Shown here: piece after piece, positions 29,419 to 39,303 of the stretch
Layout of the letters: every line of letters starts with the position of its first letter
Position numbering within the stretch: the stretch's first letter is position 1
Origin: Tolumonas auensis DSM 9187
GTDB taxonomy: Bacteria; Pseudomonadota; Gammaproteobacteria; Enterobacterales; Aeromonadaceae
DNA length: 64,000 nucleotides
Reading direction: 5' to 3'
Assembly (NCBI RefSeq): GCF_000023065.1
Contig: NC_012691.1
Coordinates: 1,594,501 to 1,658,500, forward strand
The notes under the pieces: generated by a model
What the model saw: only the letters and a program-made list of their open reading frames with translations
The model's database searches: none
What the model was told of the DNA's origin: nothing
Position numbers and translations under genes: made by a program

Positions 29419-30345
29419 TTATACTCTGGAATCAAAAGTCTGACCCAACGACATAGGGGCAGACAGTTTTTCTTTCATCCGGTTAGAACCGATAAAAATC
29501 ATTACAATTAGCGTCGCCAGATACGGCAGCATTGCCAGCAGGCTAGGGGATATTTTCATGCCCAAGCCCTGCAGAACCAGATGCATAATACTGGCAAGAC
29601 CGAACAGGTAAGCACCCAGTATCAGGTTCTTGGTTTTCCAGGAAGCGAAAACAACCAGTGCCAATGCGATCCAGCCACGACCACCGGTCATGTTTTCCAT
29701 CCACATCGGAGTATAAACCAGCGACATATAAGAACCGGCCAGACCAGCCATTGCGCCACCGAACAGAATTGCCAGATAACGGACTTTAAGCACCGGTAAA
29801 CCAATGGCATTCGCGTTATGCGGGTTTTCGCCCACAGCACGCAGAATCAGACCACCGCGGGTTTTAACACAGAACCAGCCAACCACGATGGCAAGCAACC
29901 AGCTCAGATAAATCAGCGGGTCATGTTTGAAAAGCAGAGCACCGATGAAAGGGATATCTGATAAACCCGGAATAACAAACGCCTGGAAACCTTTAACCGT
30001 CTGGCCGACATAAGTGGAGCCGATAAAGGCGCTCAGACCGGTACCAAAAATAGTCAGAGCCAGGCCGGTAGCAACCTGATTGGCCCGCAGGTGCATACTG
30101 ATCACACCAAACAGCAGTGACATCAGGGTTCCTGCCAGCATGGCCATCATGATGCCAAAGACGAGAGAACCTGTGTTTGATGTGGCGATAAAACCACATA
30201 CCGCACCCATTAGCATCATGCCTTCCTGACCGAGGTTCAGGACACCTGATTTCTCACAAATCATTTCACCCAGGGCAACCAGCAGCAACGGTGTTCCGGT
30301 TTTAATGGCTGCCGTCAGAATTTGCAGAAGCAGTTCATTATCCAT
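29419..30345 (-). CDS. ABC importer permease (nucleoside/simple-sugar type), second subunit
   Basis: BPD_transp_2 (LivH/RbsC-type) inner-membrane permease of 308 residues with about eight to nine helices. The block LGEMICEKSGVLNLGQEGMM and the EAA-like region near VGENPHNANAIG are typical of the permease paired with BMP binding proteins. It overlaps the preceding permease gene by 8 bases. Confidence 0.88.
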   Translation of the reverse strand: MDNELLLQILTAAIKTGTPLLLVALGEMICEKSGVLNLGQEGMMLMGAVCGFIATSNTGSLVFGIMMAMLAGTLMSLLFGVISMHLRANQVATGLALTIFGTGLSAFIGSTYVGQTVKGFQAFVIPGLSDIPFIGALLFKHDPLIYLSWLLAIVVGWFCVKTRGGLILRAVGENPHNANAIGLPVLKVRYLAILFGGAMAGLAGSYMSLVYTPMWMENMTGGRGWIALALVVFASWKTKNLILGAYLFGLASIMHLVLQGLGMKISPSLLAMLPYLATLIVMIFIGSNRMKEKLSAPMSLGQTFDSRV

Positions 30346-31408
30346 TCTGAGTTTCCTTCGACTTCACTTTAACCAGGCGATAGCGCAACAGAAAATCGCT
30401 TGCCAGCAACAGGAACAATAATGAGCCCTGGAACAGACCGGTAATAGCGGTAGGTACACCAAGCTCAATCTGAGCCATGTCACCGCCCATGTAAATCAGC
30501 CCCAGGAACAGACCGGATACACACATGCCAAGCGGGTGCAAACGCCCCAGCCATGCCACGATGATTGCGGCATAACCATAACCGGGAGAGACCGCAGGAA
30601 TCAGCTGACCAATCGGGCCTGATACTTCACTGGCACCAGCCAGACCGGCAAGCGCACCGGAAAAAAGCATAATTCCCCAGCGTAAGCGACGGATGGAGAA
30701 ACCGGCATAATGTGCCGATGACTCATCATGACCTAATACCCGGATCTGGAAACCCAGCCAGCTGAAGCGCAGTAAGATCCAGGACAGAATTGCTGCCAGC
30801 AATGCAAAGAGCACACCCAGATGGACACGGGTATTTTCAATCAGAATCGGCAGTAACTGTGTATCCGCAAACAAGGCTGATTCAGGGAAACCCATGCCTT
30901 CCGGATCTTTCAGCGGACCATGCACAGCCCATTGCAGTGTATAAAGTGCAATGTAGTTCAGCATGATGGTGGTCAGAATGATGTTACTGTTAAACCACTG
31001 CCGCAATGCAATCGCAATCCCTGACCATGCCATCCCGGCCAGGACTCCGGCGATCATCGCCAGCCAGACACTCATGGAAGAGTCTGCAAATTGCAGACTG
31101 ACTGCACTACCGACTACCGCGCCCAGCAACAGCTGGCCTTCGGCACCGATATTCCACAGATTAGCCTGATAGCACAGCGCCAGACCGACCGCACAAAGCA
31201 GCATCGGCGCGGTTTTGACTAATAACTCACCGACGTTGTAACCATCGGAAAGTGGGCTGATAAAGAACACATACATAGCATGCAGCGGATCTTTGCCCAG
31301 AAAACTAAATAATCCCATTCCCAGCAGAATAGTCAGGCACACCGCGATCAGCGGTGAAACCAGCTGCAGATACCATGGGATAAAAGTACGAGGTTGAAAT
31401 TGCCACAT
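30338..31408 (-). CDS. ABC importer permease (nucleoside/simple-sugar type), first subunit
   Basis: BPD_transp_2 permease of 356 residues with about ten helices. YQANLWNIGAEGQLLLGA and VLGHDESSAHYAGFS are characteristic of the larger permease of BMP-type importers. Start ATG at 31408, 6 bases after the ATPase stop; the 3' end overlaps the second permease gene, indicating coupled synthesis of the heterodimer. Confidence 0.88.
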   Translation of the reverse strand: MWQFQPRTFIPWYLQLVSPLIAVCLTILLGMGLFSFLGKDPLHAMYVFFISPLSDGYNVGELLVKTAPMLLCAVGLALCYQANLWNIGAEGQLLLGAVVGSAVSLQFADSSMSVWLAMIAGVLAGMAWSGIAIALRQWFNSNIILTTIMLNYIALYTLQWAVHGPLKDPEGMGFPESALFADTQLLPILIENTRVHLGVLFALLAAILSWILLRFSWLGFQIRVLGHDESSAHYAGFSIRRLRWGIMLFSGALAGLAGASEVSGPIGQLIPAVSPGYGYAAIIVAWLGRLHPLGMCVSGLFLGLIYMGGDMAQIELGVPTAITGLFQGSLLFLLLASDFLLRYRLVKVKSKETQNG

Positions 31409-31414
31409 GGTGGT

Positions 31415-32935
31415 TTATTCCTGCTCCAGAAATTGTCCGGCCATCCACTGACCGATCTGATTCGTGCTGGTTTCCTGTGTTTTAACCAGAGGTGACAGAT
31501 GGCCATCAAACAAGGCGGCAATACGGTCACTGATCAGGAACAGTTCATCCAGATCTTCAGAGATTACGACTATTGCTGCGCCACGATCGCGCAGTTCCAT
31601 CAGTTCACGATAGATCGCATTTGCTGCGCCAATATCTACCCCCCAGGTCGGGTGAGCACAAACAAACACATTAGGCTCAAGAGCCAGTTCACGACCAATG
31701 ATGAACTTCTGCAGGTTACCGCCGGACAGTGAGTGCGCCGGTGCATGTTCGTTATGACATTTCACCTGATGTTGCTCAATCACATCGCGGGTACGGGCAG
31801 AAACTTTGTTCCATTTCACCCAACCCCAGCGTTTTAACCCCAGTGTCGCATTTGTTAGCAGCAGGTTTTCGCGCAGACTCATTTTCGGCGCGGCACCATG
31901 CCCCAGACGTTCTGCCGGAACATAAGCCATACCGAGCTGACGGCGATTACCGACTTTCAGGCGTCCGACGGGTTTGCCATTCATAATGATTTGATCACTA
32001 TGAGGGCTGAGCCATTCGCCACTCAGTACGCTTAACAGTTCTTCCTGTCCGTTACCGGCGACCCCGGCAATACCGAGAATTTCACCGCCACGCAGGGAAA
32101 AATTAAGCTGTTTCAAGGCACAGGCAAACGGATTCGGTGCCGGCAGAGAGAGGTCTTTCACCGCAAGATTAATTTTCTTGCTGGAACGACGTTCGTAAGT
32201 TTCGGCAATAGCACTGTCACCCACCATCATGCGGGCGATACTTTCCGGTGTTTCATTTGCAGGCACGCAGGCACCGGTAACTCGTCCGCCACGCAATATT
32301 GTTGCTTTATGGCAGAGTGCAGTCACTTCTTTCAGTTTATGGCTGATAAACAGGATCGTGCAGCCATCCGAAGCCAGCTGGCGTAATACTACAAACAGAC
32401 TATCCACTTCCTGCGGTGTCAGCACGGAAGTTGGTTCATCAAGAATGAGTAATTTTACCTGCTGGATCAGACAGCGAAGAATTTCGACTCGTTGGCGTTC
32501 GCCCATGGACAAGCTAAACACATAACGATCTGGATCAATATTCAATCCGTAATTTCCCGACAGCTCACGGATGCGTCCTGCTAGATCACCAATCTGTTCC
32601 CGCATTGAAGGGGTTAAACACAAATCGATGTTTTCCGTGACGGTCAGTGTTTCGAACAGCGAAAAATGCTGAAACACCATACCGATGCCCAATTCACGCG
32701 CATGAGAAGGAGAGCGGATTTGCAACTCCTGCCCATCCCACACGATGGAACCACTGTCCGGGGTCACCAAACCATAAATGATTTTGACCAAGGTTGACTT
32801 TCCTGCACCATTTTCACCCAATAGTGCATGGATTTCACCACGTTCGAGCTTCAAATTGATCTTGTTGTTCGCAAGACAGCCGGGATATTGCTTAGTGATA
32901 TCCCACAATTCAAGCTGGTAATGATGTGTTGTCAT
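31415..32935 (-). CDS. ABC importer ATPase with two nucleotide-binding domains
   Basis: Fused double ATPase as in ribose (RbsA) and nucleoside importers. First domain: Walker A GENGAGKST, signature LSMGERQR, Walker B LLILDEP. Second domain: a degenerate Walker A (GVAGNGQEE) and signature SGGNLQK, the usual asymmetry of this class. I start at the ATG at 32935 (506 residues; RbsA 501), dropping 32 upstream residues. The ribosome site AGAGG is very close to this ATG, so the start is not certain. First gene of the importer operon. Confidence 0.9.
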   Translation of the reverse strand: MTTHHYQLELWDITKQYPGCLANNKINLKLERGEIHALLGENGAGKSTLVKIIYGLVTPDSGSIVWDGQELQIRSPSHARELGIGMVFQHFSLFETLTVTENIDLCLTPSMREQIGDLAGRIRELSGNYGLNIDPDRYVFSLSMGERQRVEILRCLIQQVKLLILDEPTSVLTPQEVDSLFVVLRQLASDGCTILFISHKLKEVTALCHKATILRGGRVTGACVPANETPESIARMMVGDSAIAETYERRSSKKINLAVKDLSLPAPNPFACALKQLNFSLRGGEILGIAGVAGNGQEELLSVLSGEWLSPHSDQIIMNGKPVGRLKVGNRRQLGMAYVPAERLGHGAAPKMSLRENLLLTNATLGLKRWGWVKWNKVSARTRDVIEQHQVKCHNEHAPAHSLSGGNLQKFIIGRELALEPNVFVCAHPTWGVDIGAANAIYRELMELRDRGAAIVVISEDLDELFLISDRIAALFDGHLSPLVKTQETSTNQIGQWMAGQFLEQE

Positions 32936-33292
32936 CCTCTTTACGACACTCCGTTTGCGGGTGTAAAAAATTGATGTGCGAGTTAAGCAAAAAATTGTCC
33001 AATTTGCCATTTTTTCTGCATGTAAATTCACTGATCAGCGAAAAAATCACCATGCAGAGCCATGATTACCGGAATAATGTGCCAAACACTATGTGTTGCG
33101 TTAAAGATTCAGCCTGAACACAACCTTTTGGTATTTTAGCTGAGGCTGAATCACTCTGTGTATGTTTTATAGCCATGTAATGGCATTTTTCTTTGTGCTG
33201 CCAGATTAAGTGCAGATTACAGGCCAACTGGATGAAAGATTAGCTTTTTCCCGTGTTATCTTTAGGTGCGGGCTCTGTACATGAATTATTAA
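32936..33292. other. Divergent intergenic region, importer operon and helD
   Basis: About 357 bases between divergent genes must hold both promoters. On the minus strand close to the ATPase start, CCGCAAACG resembles a PurR half-site, but there is no second half and I do not call it. No RNA gene or strong hairpin was seen. Confidence 0.45.
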
Positions 33293-35389
33293 ATGAATAC
33301 TTACGAAATTAAGAACAACTGGCTGACGAATCTGCTGTTCAGGCATCCGGCATCGGTGCTGACGTTGCAGAGTAAAGGACTGCAGATTTCTGATGGTAAG
33401 AAAAAGATGGTATTGCCATTCAGCCGTATGAGTTCATTGCCGAAGATCAAGCGGCGTCTGTTCTGGTCGCATTTATCTGTGACTACCGCTAAGAAATCGT
33501 ATCTGTATAAAGGCTTCTCAGCATCGCAATTACGCCAATTTTCAGAATTACTGAATGATTCGTTGAAACTTCATGTTCAGCAACAATTACAGGCTGAGTA
33601 TCAGGAAGCAAAACAGCTTAAAACCGAGATACAGACCTTTCTGGATGCGTCATCTTTCCGGCGCTCATCGCAATGCCGGCATTTGGTGGAACGTTGCCGC
33701 CGGCTTCTGAAGAACACCTCTGTTTATTTACGGGAATGTTTTGCTACTTCTTCTCAATTGGCCGCATTGAAATATTCGGCTGATTTTGTTTCTTTTGCTG
33801 AAGAGAAAGTAAAACGGGCAAACACAAAATTCCTGAAACAAGAGTTACTCCGGTGTCAGTCGTTTTTTGACCATATTGAGAAGAACACATTAACGTTGGC
33901 ACAACGCAAAGCCTGTATTATCAATGAAGACCATAATCTGGTTTTAGCCGGGGCGGGAACCGGCAAGACCAGCACGATGATTGGTCGGGCAGGGTATCTG
34001 TTAGTAACGGCACAAGCTCAGCCGGAAAAAATTCTGATGTTGGCCTTTGCTAAAAAAGCAGCCGGAGAAATGCAGGAACGACAGGATAAGTGCCTGCGAC
34101 CACTTTTAAAGAACGCAACGCCTGTTATTAAAACCTTCCATGCACTCGGGCTTGAGATCATTGGCAAAGTGGAAGGTAAATGGCCTGTTATCACGCCTTT
34201 CGTTGAGAATAATGCGGCATTCATGCAGTTCATTGGTGATGTTATTGGTCAGCTGATGATGAATGAGGCATATAAAAAGAAAGTCAGTCAGTTTTGTACA
34301 GATCGTGCCTATCCGAAATCAGCAGCTGATTTCTCCCTGCTGATAGCTGACTTCCTGCTGTTATTTAAACAATCACACCTGACATTCCCGGCATTCGCTA
34401 CTGATATAAAAAAACAACGTAGCAGTGTGCGTTTTTCTCTCTTTCTGTCACTGTTTCAGCCTGTGTTAGCTGCTTACGAGCAACATTTAACGGAAAGAAA
34501 TGAAATTGATTTTGCCGATATGATTGGTAAAGCGATCGAGTATGTCGAGTCGGGCCGTTATTGCTCACCCTATCAGCATATTCTGGTGGATGAATTTCAG
34601 GATATCAGTCAGGAACGCGCCCGCTTGCTTAAGGCTTTGTTAGCTCAGCGGGATGACACGGTACTGTTTGCCGTGGGAGATGACTGGCAATCGATCTATC
34701 GTTTTACGGGTAGTGATATCAATATCACCCGCCAATTTGAATCTATATTTGGTGCGACCGCGACTACTGCACTTGATACCACGTTCCGGTTTAATAATAA
34801 GATTGGTGAAGTTGCCTCCGGGTTTGTACTGAAAAATCCGGAGCAGATAAATAAAACAATTAACTCCGCTTCAATAGTGGCGCATCCTGCCGTATCTCTG
34901 GTACAGGCATCCGTTTCAGAGCGGGGATTGCATCAGGTATTACATCATCTCAATCAGGATGTGCCTGTTTATTCCGAGCAGAAAACGTCAGTTGCAGTAT
35001 TGGCCCGGTTTAATTTTCTGCTGGGTGATGATAGTCCAGTCATTCTTAAACGACAGATGGAATTCCAGTATCCGTATCTGGACATTGAGTTTATGTCCGT
35101 ACACGCATCTAAAGGGAAAGAAGCAGACTACGTCATTGCATTGGGGATGAACAACGGCAAATATGGGTTCCCCAGCCTGAAAGAGACAGATCCGATCCTT
35201 GAGTTTTTATTGCCTGAGAAAGAAACGTTTTCTTATGCAGAAGAGAGACGGTTGTTTTATGTCGCGCTGACCAGAGCTCGTCACCGGGTCTATCTGGTAT
35301 ATCACCCTGCAGAACCTTCACCGTTCATCTCGGAATTGATTAATCAGAAATATCCGGTCTGTACGGATGAGTTTGTATCAGCATTCTAA
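33293..35389 (+). CDS. helD: DNA helicase IV (UvrD/Rep superfamily 1)
   Basis: Superfamily 1 3'-5' DNA helicase. The N-terminal 200 residues are the HelD-specific region; the motor follows with Walker A LAGAGTGKTS (about 217-226), Walker B VDEFQDIS, GDDWQSIYRF, and the C-terminal motifs HASKGKEADYVI and ALTRARHRVYLV. At 698 residues it resembles E. coli HelD (684). The gene stands alone, divergent from the importer operon. No helicase motif is missing. Confidence 0.93.
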   Translation: MNTYEIKNNWLTNLLFRHPASVLTLQSKGLQISDGKKKMVLPFSRMSSLPKIKRRLFWSHLSVTTAKKSYLYKGFSASQLRQFSELLNDSLKLHVQQQLQAEYQEAKQLKTEIQTFLDASSFRRSSQCRHLVERCRRLLKNTSVYLRECFATSSQLAALKYSADFVSFAEEKVKRANTKFLKQELLRCQSFFDHIEKNTLTLAQRKACIINEDHNLVLAGAGTGKTSTMIGRAGYLLVTAQAQPEKILMLAFAKKAAGEMQERQDKCLRPLLKNATPVIKTFHALGLEIIGKVEGKWPVITPFVENNAAFMQFIGDVIGQLMMNEAYKKKVSQFCTDRAYPKSAADFSLLIADFLLLFKQSHLTFPAFATDIKKQRSSVRFSLFLSLFQPVLAAYEQHLTERNEIDFADMIGKAIEYVESGRYCSPYQHILVDEFQDISQERARLLKALLAQRDDTVLFAVGDDWQSIYRFTGSDINITRQFESIFGATATTALDTTFRFNNKIGEVASGFVLKNPEQINKTINSASIVAHPAVSLVQASVSERGLHQVLHHLNQDVPVYSEQKTSVAVLARFNFLLGDDSPVILKRQMEFQYPYLDIEFMSVHASKGKEADYVIALGMNNGKYGFPSLKETDPILEFLLPEKETFSYAEERRLFYVALTRARHRVYLVYHPAEPSPFISELINQKYPVCTDEFVSAF

Positions 35390-35430
35390 GTTTCCGCTAA
35401 CCGGACAGAAAGAAAAACAAAATCCGCTGA

Positions 35431-35446
35431 TGTGATTCAAATCACG
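35431..35446. promoter_or_regulatory. CRP/FNR-like palindrome upstream of fsr
   Basis: TGTGATTCAAATCACG fits CRP (TGTGA-N6-TCACA, one mismatch) and also part of the FNR pattern (TTGAT-N4-ATCAA, inner bases TGAT and ATCA). It lies 46 bases before the fsr start codon. Which regulator uses it cannot be told. Confidence 0.5.
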
Positions 35447-35491
35447 TTAGAATGTATCTCTCTGGTTTTCTTTATTTAGCAAAAAATTCTT

Positions 35492-36688
35492 ATGGAAGAT
35501 TCTCAGGCTCTTGTTCAGCCGAAAGCGAGTGATACGCGTTTTCGGGTTCTTGGTGCTATCAGTATGTCGCATTTTCTTAATGACATGCTGCAGTCGCTTA
35601 TTTTCGCTATCTATCCGTTGCTGAAAGGCAATTACGATCTTAATTTCACTCAAATTGGTCTGCTGACGCTGACCTATCAGTTAACAGCGTCTATTTTGCA
35701 GCCGATGGTTGGTTTTTATACCGACAAACACCCCAAACCTTATTCTCTGGTCGTGGGTATGGGGTCAACCTGTGTCGGTCTGTTACTGCTGAGTCAGGCG
35801 CACACGTTCCCGCTTTTACTAATAGCTGCCGCCATGGTGGGGCTAGGGTCTTCAATTTTCCATCCGGAATCATCACGGGTTGCCCGCATGGCTTCCGGTG
35901 GCAGACATGGTTTGGCTCAGTCCATCTTTCAGGTGGGTGGGAATGCGGGTACAGCGACAGGTCCTTTGCTGGCCGCAGTTATCATCTTCCCATTCGGGCA
36001 GGGGAGTCTGGCCTGGTTTTCACTGGCAGCACTGCTGGCCATGTTTATTTTATGGAAGGTGGGAAACTGGTATCGGCAACAACACCGTAGTCAGAAGTTA
36101 AATATTACCTCCAGAGAATCCGGGTTATCCCGCACCAGAATCATGATGGCTCTCGGTGTGCTGCTTCTGCTGATCACCTCAAAATATCTCTATCTGGCGA
36201 GTCTGACTAATTACTACACCTTTTATCTGATGCATCATTTTGGTCTGAACGCACAGAATGCGCAGTACCATCTGTTTATCTTCCTGTTTGCTGTTGCTGC
36301 AGGGACTGTACTGGGTGGGCCTATCGGTGACAAGGTTGGTCGTAAACGAGTGATCTGGTTCTCCATTCTGGGTGTTGCGCCATTCACGCTGGCGTTACCT
36401 CATGCCGATCTATTCTGGACATCAGTTCTGTCATTTGTGATTGGCTTTATTCTGGCTTCTGCTTTTTCAGCCATACTGGTTTATGCGCAGGAGTTGGTAC
36501 CCGGCAGAGTCGGTACTATCTCCGGATTATTCTTCGGCTTCGCATTTGGTATCGCGGGTATTGGTGCCGCGTTGATGGGGCAACTAGCGGATCACTATGG
36601 TATTGAATATGTTTATCAGCTCTGTGGCTGGTTGCCGCTGATGGGGGTAATTACCGCCTTGCTGCCTACATTAAAAAGCAATAAATAG
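35492..36688 (+). CDS. fsr: MFS transporter, fosmidomycin resistance protein Fsr type
   Basis: Twelve-helix major facilitator exporter of 398 residues, colinear with E. coli Fsr (406). The blocks SHFLNDMLQSLIFAIYPLL, FHPESSRVARMASGGRHGL and SAILVYAQELVPGRVG are near identical. Fsr confers fosmidomycin resistance when overexpressed; the natural substrate is unknown. The N-terminal 19 residues are polar and cytoplasmic. Monocistronic, with a CRP/FNR-like site upstream and a bidirectional terminator downstream. Confidence 0.93.
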   Translation: MEDSQALVQPKASDTRFRVLGAISMSHFLNDMLQSLIFAIYPLLKGNYDLNFTQIGLLTLTYQLTASILQPMVGFYTDKHPKPYSLVVGMGSTCVGLLLLSQAHTFPLLLIAAAMVGLGSSIFHPESSRVARMASGGRHGLAQSIFQVGGNAGTATGPLLAAVIIFPFGQGSLAWFSLAALLAMFILWKVGNWYRQQHRSQKLNITSRESGLSRTRIMMALGVLLLLITSKYLYLASLTNYYTFYLMHHFGLNAQNAQYHLFIFLFAVAAGTVLGGPIGDKVGRKRVIWFSILGVAPFTLALPHADLFWTSVLSFVIGFILASAFSAILVYAQELVPGRVGTISGLFFGFAFGIAGIGAALMGQLADHYGIEYVYQLCGWLPLMGVITALLPTLKSNK

Positions 36689-36694
36689 TGTTAA

Positions 36695-36733
36695 AAGAAA
36701 GCCTGACTGTAATTAGTCAGGCTTTTTCTTTTT
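36695..36733. terminator. Bidirectional terminator between fsr and yqhA
   Basis: AAAGCCTGACT and AGTCAGGCTTT form an 11-bp stem with A-rich and T-rich flanks on the two sides, in the gap of two convergent genes. Confidence 0.9.
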
Positions 36734-37235
36734 AATGAGGTGAATCTTTATCACGTAATAGCTTATCAAGATAGCCCATCGCAAATGCAGACATAACGAA
36801 TGTGATATGGATCAGCAGGTACCATTTGATCTTATCATCAGCGATATTCTCCGTGTTCATGAAAACTTTCAGCAGATGAATAGATGAAATAGCGACAATC
36901 GATGCTGCAACTTTGTTTTTCAGAGAACCCGCGTCCAGTTTCCCTAACCAGCTCAATTTGTCATCGTGATCGTCCAGATCAAGGCGGGAAACGAAGTTTT
37001 CGTACCCGGAATACATGACCATTACAATAAGTCCACCGACCAGCGAAATATCAATCAGCGACAAAATGATCAGTATCAGCTCCACTTCTTTCATGGAAAT
37101 GATCACGGTGAAGATATGAAAAACTTCCTGAAAAAACTTAATGCCCAGAGCAAGCAATGCAAGGCTCAACCCCAGATAGATAGGGGCCATGATCCAGCGG
37201 GCAGAATACATCAAGCGTTCAATAAAGCGTTCCAT
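36732..37235 (-). CDS. yqhA: YqhA-like inner membrane protein (UPF0114)
   Basis: 167-residue membrane protein with about four helices; colinear with E. coli YqhA (164), including [20 protein letters not shown] and [19 protein letters not shown]. The family has no proven function. ATG at 37235. Monocistronic and convergent with fsr, sharing its terminator. Confidence 0.92.
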   Translation of the reverse strand: MERFIERLMYSARWIMAPIYLGLSLALLALGIKFFQEVFHIFTVIISMKEVELILIILSLIDISLVGGLIVMVMYSGYENFVSRLDLDDHDDKLSWLGKLDAGSLKNKVAASIVAISSIHLLKVFMNTENIADDKIKWYLLIHITFVMSAFAMGYLDKLLRDKDSPH

Positions 37236-37344
37236 GATAACTTGTAATCAAAGTGTTAATGATGATGTTAGTTTCGTCGAGACAGTAGCTGTGGTCAACC
37301 CTCATTACACTTGTCAGATGCGAATCGAGTGAACTGATTAGCGC

Positions 37345-37905
37345 TCAGGTTGTGGAGCGAATCACCCGGCAAGGATTTCCCACCGCTATTGAATAGTCAG
37401 GAATATCTTTAACTACAACACTGCCAGCCCCAATCACACAACCTTCACCGATGGTGACACCAGGACAAACTATAACGCCTGCTCCCAGCCATGTTTTCGA
37501 ACCAATAGTGATGGGTTTCGCATATTCAACACCACTGATACGCGTCGCTGAATCGAGAGGATGGGTCGCTGTCACTATCTGCACTGAAGGACCAAACATC
37601 ACATCATCACCAATGATGACTGGCGCCACGTCTAAAATGGTACAACCAAAATTGGCATAGAAACGTTCGCCAAACGTGATATTAAAACCATAATCGCAAT
37701 GAAACGGGGGAGTGATGTAAAACTGTTCACCATATGAGCCGATCAGTTTTTGTAATAACTGTTTGCGTGTTTCTTTATCTGACGGGCGCAGATTGTTGAT
37801 TTCAAATTGCAGATCCGCGGAGGCGTGTCTGGCTGCAGACAGCTCAGGATCGCCGGCATCGTAAAATTCTCCGGCGGTCATTAATTCGCGTTGTGTTTTT
37901 GCCAT
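37345..37905 (-). CDS. maa: Maltose/galactoside O-acetyltransferase family protein
   Basis: Acetyl-CoA-dependent sugar O-acetyltransferase with a left-handed parallel beta helix of hexapeptide repeats. An N-terminal Mac domain (about 5-58) precedes the repeats; the catalytic His is His115 in TATHPLD, and the acetyl-CoA-binding GAGVIVCPGVTIG loop is present. The 186-residue length fits Maa (183) better than LacA (203). The sugar acceptor is not determined by sequence. Confidence 0.88.
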   Translation of the reverse strand: MAKTQRELMTAGEFYDAGDPELSAARHASADLQFEINNLRPSDKETRKQLLQKLIGSYGEQFYITPPFHCDYGFNITFGERFYANFGCTILDVAPVIIGDDVMFGPSVQIVTATHPLDSATRISGVEYAKPITIGSKTWLGAGVIVCPGVTIGEGCVIGAGSVVVKDIPDYSIAVGNPCRVIRSTT

Positions 37906-38138
37906 GGCTTCATTCCTTATTCGTTGGTATGACTATATTAAGTCGATTCAGGCTGGTGTTTAGTCTACCAAAGAAACCGGTTACATTTTTGTTACAGAAA
38001 CAATCTGTGAATAGACTCACAAATCATACAAATCCATCTGGCATAGCGATGGCTACACAAATTGACACTAAATCCTGAAATCCCGATCTATACTTAAAAT
38101 GCACCTGCGTTCTTCTGGTACCGATGAGGAGCAAGATC

Positions 38139-38240
38139 ATGGGCAAGATATGGCAAAGCAATAAAGAGCAAAAGAAAAAACCAGCAATGACTGATAAAGA
38201 GAAAAAAGCTATCAAACGGGAGAAAAAACACCCGCAATAG
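38139..38240 (+). CDS. Small lysine-rich protein of 33 residues, unknown
   Basis: ATG with GAGGAG ten bases upstream opens 33 codons ending TAG. The product (MGKIWQSNKEQKKKPAMTDK, then more Lys/Glu) is very basic and probably unfolded or helical. A good intrinsic terminator follows 32 bases after the stop, which together with the ribosome site argues for a real small gene. I know no homologue. It could instead be the coding part of a regulatory RNA. Confidence 0.55.
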   Translation: MGKIWQSNKEQKKKPAMTDKEKKAIKREKKHPQ

Positions 38241-38272
38241 TGCTTAACATCCTTCCCGGTTTTCATTGAATC

Positions 38273-38306
38273 AAACCCGGCACTATCATGCGCCGGGTTT
38301 ATTTTT
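38273..38306 (+). terminator. Rho-independent terminator after the 33-residue ORF
   Basis: AAACCCGGC (38273-38281) pairs with GCCGGGTTT (38292-38300), followed by ATTTTT. Confidence 0.8.
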
Positions 38307-38457
38307 GCTTTCTTATATTCGTCGTCACAACTATTATGTTCAATATTGTGTGTTTACCCAAAAAGAAAAATCCCCACTACCGAGAAACCATCACAACCAG
38401 TGGTCTGAACAAAAACCGCTGGTTGTTAGCCAAAACTAAGAGGGGGAGTACCATGAA

Positions 38458-39120
38458 CTATGCAACGGCGTGAAATTGCATCCGGTAAACTTTTTCCTCA
38501 AGTAATCGTGCTGATTCTTCAGGATATTCCGGGTCAACCTTAATGCATTGATTACCATGCAATAATTCAACGCTAAACCAGGACTGAAAAAGACTTGCGA
38601 CTTCACTGTCGATGACAGATGGTTGTTCAGCAGAAAGGGTATCGATAGATTCGGTGGTGAGCAGTAATAGCTGAATATCTGCAGGCAACATAGTACTAAG
38701 ATGCCGGACATATTGAATGCGACTTTCAGGTGGCAATGCAGTCAGCGCAGCACAATCGTAGATCGCACTGACACCGCGTAAATCCGCTTCACTGAGATCA
38801 AACAGATCACCGCACCAAATCTGAATATCATCGTGCTGCCAGCGGATAAAGCGACCATGCCGTGAACGGGTAGGGACTATATTTCGTTCGGCAAAAAAAG
38901 CCTGAATGGCGATGTTGCTGAGCTCTATACCAATAACCTTATACCCTTCAGCCAGGAACCAGCTCATATCCAGACTCTTGCCACACAAAGGTACCAGCAC
39001 TGTATCGCCGGCTGTTAAATTAAGATTTGGCCAGAATTGTGGCAACAGAGGATTAATGTGTAGTTGGTGGAAACCGATATCATCCTGTTTCCATTTATTC
39101 TTCCAGCGTTGATTACTCAT
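38458..39120 (-). CDS. tpm: Thiopurine S-methyltransferase family protein
   Basis: SAM-dependent methyltransferase of 220 residues. The TPMT hallmarks are WKNKWKQDDIGFHQ at the start, VLVPLCGKSLDMSWFLAEGY (SAM motif) and IGIELSNIAIQAFF. Bacterial Tpm methylates thiopurines, selenium and tellurium compounds in studied cases; here the natural substrate is inferred only. Monocistronic on the minus strand with no clear terminator. Confidence 0.92.
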   Translation of the reverse strand: MSNQRWKNKWKQDDIGFHQLHINPLLPQFWPNLNLTAGDTVLVPLCGKSLDMSWFLAEGYKVIGIELSNIAIQAFFAERNIVPTRSRHGRFIRWQHDDIQIWCGDLFDLSEADLRGVSAIYDCAALTALPPESRIQYVRHLSTMLPADIQLLLLTTESIDTLSAEQPSVIDSEVASLFQSWFSVELLHGNQCIKVDPEYPEESARLLEEKVYRMQFHAVA

Positions 39121-39303
39121 CGAAACTCGTCTCCTGTTTCATAATGTGTACAGGATGAGTTCTGCAGAATGCGAACGGACCATGCGAACATAAGGTGGTT
39201 TACCTGAAGCTAGCATGGTTTCAGTTCAAATAGCCAACAGTATAAATCTGGCAAGACCGGAAAGCATTGAACCACACATCGCCAAAGCTCTCTGTGTCAG
39301 GTT

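Noticed and set aside
32936-32960. PurR operator before the nucleoside-type ABC importer
   Set aside because: Only one half-site-like sequence (CCGCAAACG) is present; the palindrome is incomplete.
38288-38473. 61-codon open frame starting MRRVYFCFLI, hydrophobic N terminus
   Set aside because: Its ATG lies in the loop of the terminator after the 33-residue ORF, it has no ribosome site, and its end runs past the tpm stop. The hydrophobic start is a by-product of the terminator T run.
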